Positions 58,868-64,000 of a DNA stretch of 64,000 bases are shown in pieces (position 1 is the stretch's first letter; each line of letters starts with the position of its first letter). Under the pieces are notes generated by a model. That model was not told where the DNA came from and did no database searches. It saw nothing but the letters and a program-made list of their open reading frames with translations. The translations under genes and the position numbers were made by a program. The DNA is from Rhea pennata (taxonomy: Eukaryota > Chordata > Aves > Rheiformes > Rheidae), in assembly GCF_028389875.1 (NCBI RefSeq), contig NC_084672.1, forward strand, positions 620,001 through 684,000. Direction: 5' to 3'.

Positions 58868-59165
58868 GCTCCGCTCCGCCGGCGGCCGCCGTCCCGGCTC
58901 CTCCCGCGCGCGGCCGCCCTTGCTCGGCTACCTGCACGAAAACAAACAGCCGGGGCTTGCAAACCCGCAGCTGCCCAGGGCGCTGGGAGAGCCGCTGACT
59001 GCCCACAGCGAACATGCAGATAGGCACCGTGACGGTCAGTTCGAGCCACGGGCCGGGGGTCATCCCCAGGAGCAGGTCTCAGTCCAGGAGGTGACACCTC
59101 CTCTGCTCTGCCTGGTGGAGCCGGCTGTGCCCTCCCCATCCAAATGTGCAGCCAGTCTCACTGTG

Positions 59166-59220
59166 TAAAAAAAAAAAAAAAAAATTAAAAAAAAAAAAAA
59201 AAGAGAGAGAGAGAGAAGAA
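59166..59220. repeat. Poly(A) pair and (GA)n simple repeat
   Basis: About 19 A, TT, about 17 A, then (GA)6 and AAGCAAGCAAGC. Could be the tail of an old retroposed copy, but nothing recognisable precedes it. Confidence 0.85.
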
Positions 59221-60034
59221 AAGCAAGCAAGCAAAAGATAAAAATTTGTTCCGTTCTTAGCAGTCCGCAAAGCCTCGGTTTGTTATGCTGTTCCCAGACT
59301 GCTGTTTCTTGCAGCTGCTGTTGACACCTCCACATTCAGTTTCCTGAGGCTTGGCTCTGTTTCTGCTGCTCCCAGATCATTATTTCCTCTCTGCTCCTGT
59401 TGATGCGTTTACATTTGTTTTACCTTTTTGGATTTTTGATACCTTTCTGGCAGCACTTGGACCAGGGTGAGTACAGCACTGTGGGCTCTCTGCTGGCAGT
59501 GCTTGGGAAACCTTCCTGGGTGTCCTTTCTGAGGGTGTTCAGGAGGGCTGTTTTCATGAGAGGTTGGTAAGAACTACGAAATTACTACATCTGTAATGAC
59601 ATGACTGCAAGTACAATATACTTCCATTTGGCATTTTTTCCCCTAGAGAGCAAATTATTCATTATTAAGTTTCATTTTCACATCTACATTGTTCTGCTGT
59701 TGCGGTATATGTCCTTTTAATATTTGAGATTAGTAATTGAAAGAGCTATATGCAAAATTATTTTCAGTTTAGCTTCTGCACTGAGGTAAAAACGCCCCAA
59801 ATCAGAGGCTAGGTTGCAGAGCACATTTTATTGCACGGCTCTTACTAGGGCCTGATCCTCTAGGGCACTGAGTCTCTTCCCTCCTGGCTGACAGCAGTGG
59901 AAAAGGAGGGGACGCAGGACACTGCAGAATTGATCCTAATTTTGCATCCCTGCTTTCTAAGAGGAAGGCACTTCCCCAAGAGCATTTTCAGCTCAAACTA
60001 ACCAACTGACGACGGGGGCGATCTAAGTCCCTCG

Positions 60035-60072
60035 GCAGAGCCATCCTCAGCCATCCTGTGGTTCTGTAGAGG
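60035..60072 (+). mobile_element. Possible CR1 LINE terminal fragment
   Basis: CCTCAGCCATCCTGTGGTTC, then TGTAGA, resembles the end of CR1 (CCTCAACCATTCTGTGATTC). Too short to be certain. Confidence 0.4.
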
Positions 60073-60889
60073 CTCCTCGGCCTCTTCCCCTGGAGGACAC
60101 GTTCTTCTTGCCAGGACACATGCAGGAAACGGAGCAACGGAGAGTGACCACAGCAGATTCTGAGACAGCTGAAATCATCACCCCACGAGAGCTCATAGAG
60201 CTTGCTTAAGGGAATGAAACTTCACTGACACCTGTGCATGGCCTGATCCACAGTCGGCCTCTGCCAGTCCCCGTGAGCTGGAGCAGCGTTTTGGTGCCCA
60301 TCGTGAACACAGCACACGAGGCTGCTGGGGATACCGCACTCCATGCCCAGGGCACAGCGACCCATGGGTCACTCAGATCAGCATGCCCAGGGGCAAGACA
60401 ATGTCAGGAATTGGTGACACACCTGTAACTGAAGCCCAGTGTCCAAGCGGTAGGGCCAGGCAGAGCTTGTGACCCTCCCTAGATAGCAAGAGAGGGTGAG
60501 ATTTTTCCTTACGAGCTTGGCCTTGACTGTTCCTCTGCTGCATCCGCACCCGGGAGATGCTGGCCTTGGAGGGAGCTGCGAGCTCGCGGCAGAGCAGGGA
60601 TCGGGACCATTTTCATGGGAAGGAGGCAGGGCCTGGAGGGAGCCTTGCTGCAGCACCGTGGAAGGAGGACAGCACTGGGAGTGGGCAGCTGCGGCTCGGG
60701 GCTCTCCGCGGAGCACCTCGGAGGGCTGCAGGGGATAGTGGCGCCTGCCCCCGGACTGGGTTGGCTGAGCCAACTTGAGTGGAAAGGATGATCAGTCTGC
60801 ATGAAGCACCCTGCCTCTAGAGACGGCTGAAAGCAGAGCCGGGCGATGCAAGTGCCTTCCAAAGGGTGCATCGCCTTCCCCAGCGCCTG

Positions 60890-61180
60890 CAAGTGGTCCT
60901 CCCTGCTCAGGCCACTGTCCGAAAATGAGACCAGCAATGCACACAGGTCCCCGCGAACATCGGGCTGCAAACACACGCGGGTCACCGTCCCAAGGCGAGA
61001 CCAGCCGCGAGGTCAAGTCCGCGTGAACACCGGGCTGCAAGAGCACTCGGGTCACCATCTGCAGGTGAGACCAGATATGGGGACATGTCCCTGCAAACGC
61101 GTGTTCACTTCCCATGGGACGTGTGTTCACTTTCTGTGTACGCGTGTTCACTTCCCATGGGACGTGTGTCCGCTTTCCGC
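60890..61180. repeat. Diverged 70-bp tandem repeat followed by a 42-bp duplication
   Basis: GAGACCAGC recurs near 60927, 60997 and 61066 with CGGGCTGCAA and GGTCACC blocks at constant offsets (unit about 70 bp, three copies). Directly after it, CGCGTGTTCACTTCCCATGG occurs at 61099 and 61141 (period 42, two copies). Confidence 0.75.
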
Positions 61181-64000
61181 GGGCAGCCGCGGTGAGGGGT
61201 GGTGATGGGACGGGGCTCCTCCTGCAGAGGTGGCGCCGGGTCGCCCGCGCGGGATCGCCGGCGGCTCTCCGTCCGGGGCCGCGGGGCGGTGCGGGCGGTG
61301 CCACGCGGGGCTCGGCGGCCGCGTGGGAAGGGCTGCCCGCTCTGCCGCACGCGAGAACTGCTTCGCCGGCCGGCGGGTCGGTGCATGCCCGGCCAGCGGA
61401 TGCGATCTCAGCTCCTTGACTTGGTCTTCGCGAGTGACTGCGCTGCTGAGGCCAGTTCCTTCTCCGAGCACCAGCTCCCGGAGGCCTCGCTCTTGCAGCA
61501 GGCAGCTGAGCACGGCTTTACCTGGGCCGCACGTGCTGTCCTCTCGCACGAAGCCTGTGCTCTGCTCGCGCACACCTGTGGAGGCATCTGTTTGCGAATT
61601 AGCCCCAAAAAAGCAATTCAGTACAAATAAGCAGGGACAAAGCTCTGCTTCTGAAAGGTTTCCAATACAACCAAGGAAAATGATGCAGCGGGGGGGTTTT
61701 CTGCAGCGTAGCACAAGCCTGAAGTTTGGCTAGCTAGTTCCCCTTGGAGCCATCAGGCTGCTGAGCCAGCGGGGAGGAGAGGCGCCGGCAGCTCGGCGGT
61801 GGCCCAGGCAGGAGTGGGGAACCCCTGCGCCACGGGGCCTCCTTCAAAGGCTTTGGGGATGGAAACCCACAGCACGTTTTTGGTTGTTATTCAAAACGCC
61901 GCCCATGACAGGAAGGAGCCGTGCACGCAGGTAGCTGCTGCGGTGCCTGCACGCCGTGGGGACAGCGCGTGCGCGAGAGCGGAGCAGCCCGCGCCGGGCT
62001 GCAAGGTGCAGGGGAGACCGGGCCCAGGTGCTGCAGCCAAGAACGCCGGATCTGAGAAAGCATCTTTTTTCCATCGCCTCCTACTCAGCCTTAGGAGAGA
62101 AGACGGAGCTGCAACTCGGCTTCCTCCTGCTAATTACAGCGAGTGAGAGGAGGCCGGCCCGATGCGGCAGATAAGCGAGAGCATCCTCTGCCAGCGCAAG
62201 GGAGGGAGCTAAGGGACGCTTCATTTGCCGTATTAGCCAGGGAGCCGTGGCTACAGAGGTTCAGAAAAGGTGTCCTAATTGGCGCCGTGCTGTTGGCCCC
62301 CTTCGCCCCGGCCTCCCCGGCTGTTCGTGGCAGGCAGGCAGCACCGCCACCGTCTGCAGCCCTCCTCCCTGCCTGAAAGCGTCGGGGCATCCTTCCCGTC
62401 TCTTAGTTTTCCAGGAGAATGAAAATTGAATAAAAGATCAAAGTTCAATGAACGAGAGAGTGGAATATTTCTGGAAAGCCCGCAAGCAACTATTGCTTAC
62501 AGCCCAGCGCACTTCGCAGGCGACGACATCTCGCCGGGCTCGGCTCTGCAGCGAGCGGGAGAAAAGATGTCAGCTTGGCCCTCGGAGACGCTGGGGACCT
62601 AAACCAACCGGCGACGACGCTCACTGGGAGCGATCTGCATCACATACTGTAGGAATCATCGCTGCCCTCGAGTGATCTTTTAGAAAACAAGATGCGATAA
62701 AAGATCCGGGTATCGCTATGCAACGGAGAGGAAGGTTTTCCCCAGACATAAGCTCCCGGCCCCGAAACCGCCTGCAGCGCGAGCAGCTCTCCCTGCAGCG
62801 CCCGGCGAGGCTCCCCGCGAGGTTTCCGTGCCGGCTCCCAGCGCTTCCCCGGCCTTTTCCGGAGCCCCGGCTGCCGGGAGCAGGCCCCATTGCTCCGGCA
62901 GGCACTCGGGGGCCTCGCAGGCTCCTCCGGGAATTGCTGACCGCTGGCAAGTGCTGGTGGGATGAGATACGGAGTGGGTACGTCTGTACAAACAGAGCTG
63001 GGCGCGATGCAGCACCGCTCACATCTCCCTGGGCAGCGATCGTTTTCCTGGAGGATCTGGGACACCTGATCCATGAGCAGCGTTTTCCCAGGCAGTGATC
63101 TGAAGTTGCCCTTCGGCCCCCGCAGGCAGCAGAGCGAGAGCTCCCCCAGCTCCGGCGCGGCCCCCCGCCCCGGCTGCGGCGCTCGCCTGGGGGCCCTCGG
63201 CCGGCTGGTGGAGAGCAGCCGTCTTCCACAGAACGTGCGGGGTCGAAACTGCTGCTTCTTTACGATGTTAGGCCACAGTTTGTTATTTTAACCTGGGATA
63301 CAGCAGGCTGTTCATTTTGCTATCTTTACAAGACAGCTCATCCTGTGTATCACCATATATATCTAAAAAGCTTAACAAACGTATAGTAACTTCTGCAGAT
63401 CTATTTCTTTGGAGAATGAGACCAAAAAGAGTTCTCTGCATTTTTCCTGCTACAAACTGTTTGAAAATGGGGTCTAGTATTTTATATGGTGAAAGGACAT
63501 CATTGTAATTGCCCCATATTATGAGACCCTGATGCAGTCTGATTGCCCCTCTGGTGACATAGCATTTCAAACGTACTTCTTCCTTGACTTCCGTGTCATT
63601 TTGACTTAATCTGCTAGTCACCCGCTGCCCTGCAGGGTAAACACGGCTGAGCTCTCCGACTGCGGCCTTGCTGTCTCATGCCCGGCTCGGCAGCGTGGCC
63701 GCGGATCCTCGGCTCCGCTGCCGCGGGCGCCGTGGGTGCTGGTGCGCGATGTTGCACGGCGCGCTTGCCCCTCGTGCGCGTGCAGTATCTGCAGCAGCGC
63801 GCAGGAACCCCGTGCTGAGGTGACCTGCGGATGGAACAAGTGCAGCGTGGGAGGCGGCGGCGGGTTTGAAGCAGCTCCTCCGATAAACACATTTTGGGAA
63901 TGGCAAGGCTGCCGTTATGATCATCGGTTGCTAATGCTCTGTCAGAGGAGCAGTACGCAGTCTGCAGCTTCCAACAGCGCGCTGCTGGCGCGGAGGCTCT
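61181..64000. other. Gene-free end of the window
   Basis: CpG-rich at 61190-61390, 62740-62900 and 63110-63200. Low-CpG islands occur at 62400-62480 (AAAAGATCAAAGTTCAATG, with a TCF-type core) and 63265-63610. RASGRF1 would be the next gene by synteny, but none of its exons was recognised. Confidence 0.4.
63265..63621 (-). other. AT-rich 350-bp block with a 112-codon open frame, unidentified
   Basis: Sharply bounded, low-CpG block. Its minus strand is open for 112 codons with a balanced composition that includes GLIIWGNYNDVLSPYKI and LDPIFKQFVAGKMQRTLFG. I do not recognise it. It could be an exon, an old exapted retroposon or a conserved non-coding element. No splice sites or start context convincingly define a gene. 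Confidence 0.3.

Larger units (their letters stand above)
58868..60889. other. Gene-free stretch with a long AT-rich block
   Basis: An A-rich simple repeat is listed separately. 59330-59800 is AT-rich and low in CpG, with AAATTATTCATTATTAAGTT. The rest is unremarkable apart from a possible CR1 tail near 60035. Confidence 0.4.

Noticed and set aside
56733-59063. A 776-codon minus-strand open frame with Cys/Pro/Ala/His repeats
   Set aside because: Its repetitive part is the 40-bp minisatellite, whose period is not a multiple of three, so the frame cycles. Flanks show no protein family.
59166-59220. Poly(A) as evidence of a processed pseudogene
   Set aside because: Nothing gene-like lies directly upstream on the plus strand, and no target-site duplication could be made out.
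32541-64000. Searched by eye for RASGRF1 exons (PH, DH, REM, CDC25 motifs)
   Set aside because: None recognised. The gene is expected beyond the right edge by synteny only.

Overview
The window looks like a piece of a bird genome, probably a gene-dense, GC-rich microchromosome. The evidence is short introns, CpG-rich promoters, a few CR1 LINE tails ending in ATTCTATGATT-type repeats, and a tailed non-mammalian GnRH receptor. Gene content matches the human 15q25-q26 neighbourhood, which I infer corresponds to chicken chromosome 10. No prokaryotic features, tRNA, rRNA, CRISPR array or retrovirus-like element is visible.

Layout. 58-3317 (+): the last 15 coding exons of aminopeptidase N (ANPEP); its 5' half, including HEXXH, lies outside the window. 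4799-6624 (-) and 11174-12993 (+): two MESP-family bHLH genes, head to head about 4.5 kb apart, in the order expected from human (ANPEP, MESP2, MESP1). 15348-16907 (+): a three-exon GnRH receptor with a cytoplasmic tail. 19968-22000 (-): TMED3, a p24 cargo receptor, with a GGGGCC repeat and a 54-bp minisatellite at its 5' side. 25885-27489 (-): ANKRD34C in one coding exon, with a likely 5' UTR splice acceptor and a CpG island 2.5 kb upstream. From 32.5 to 64 kb no protein-coding exon was recognised. MIR184 lies there on the minus strand, with its mature product at 51389-51410. MIR184, ANKRD34C and TMED3 share strand and order with human, so this stretch is most likely the regulatory desert between ANKRD34C and RASGRF1.

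Main points of interest. The two MESP genes share a block of about 581 bp (5942-6522 and 11372-11952, inverted) with two mismatches and no indel, although the sequence on both sides has diverged. This looks like recent gene conversion over the DNA-binding domain. Both proteins carry an unusual C-terminal array of 26-residue (78-bp) repeats, with 10 units in one copy and 8 in the other. Both promoters place a T-box site (TCACACCT) exactly 9 bp upstream of a CATAAA box. The gene desert also holds several independent minisatellites (19, 30, 35, 40, 70 and 90 bp units) and AT-rich islands that are candidate regulatory elements near MIR184.

Coordinates of spliced genes are my manual reading of splice sites. 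Orthology is from remembered family sequences; no search was run.
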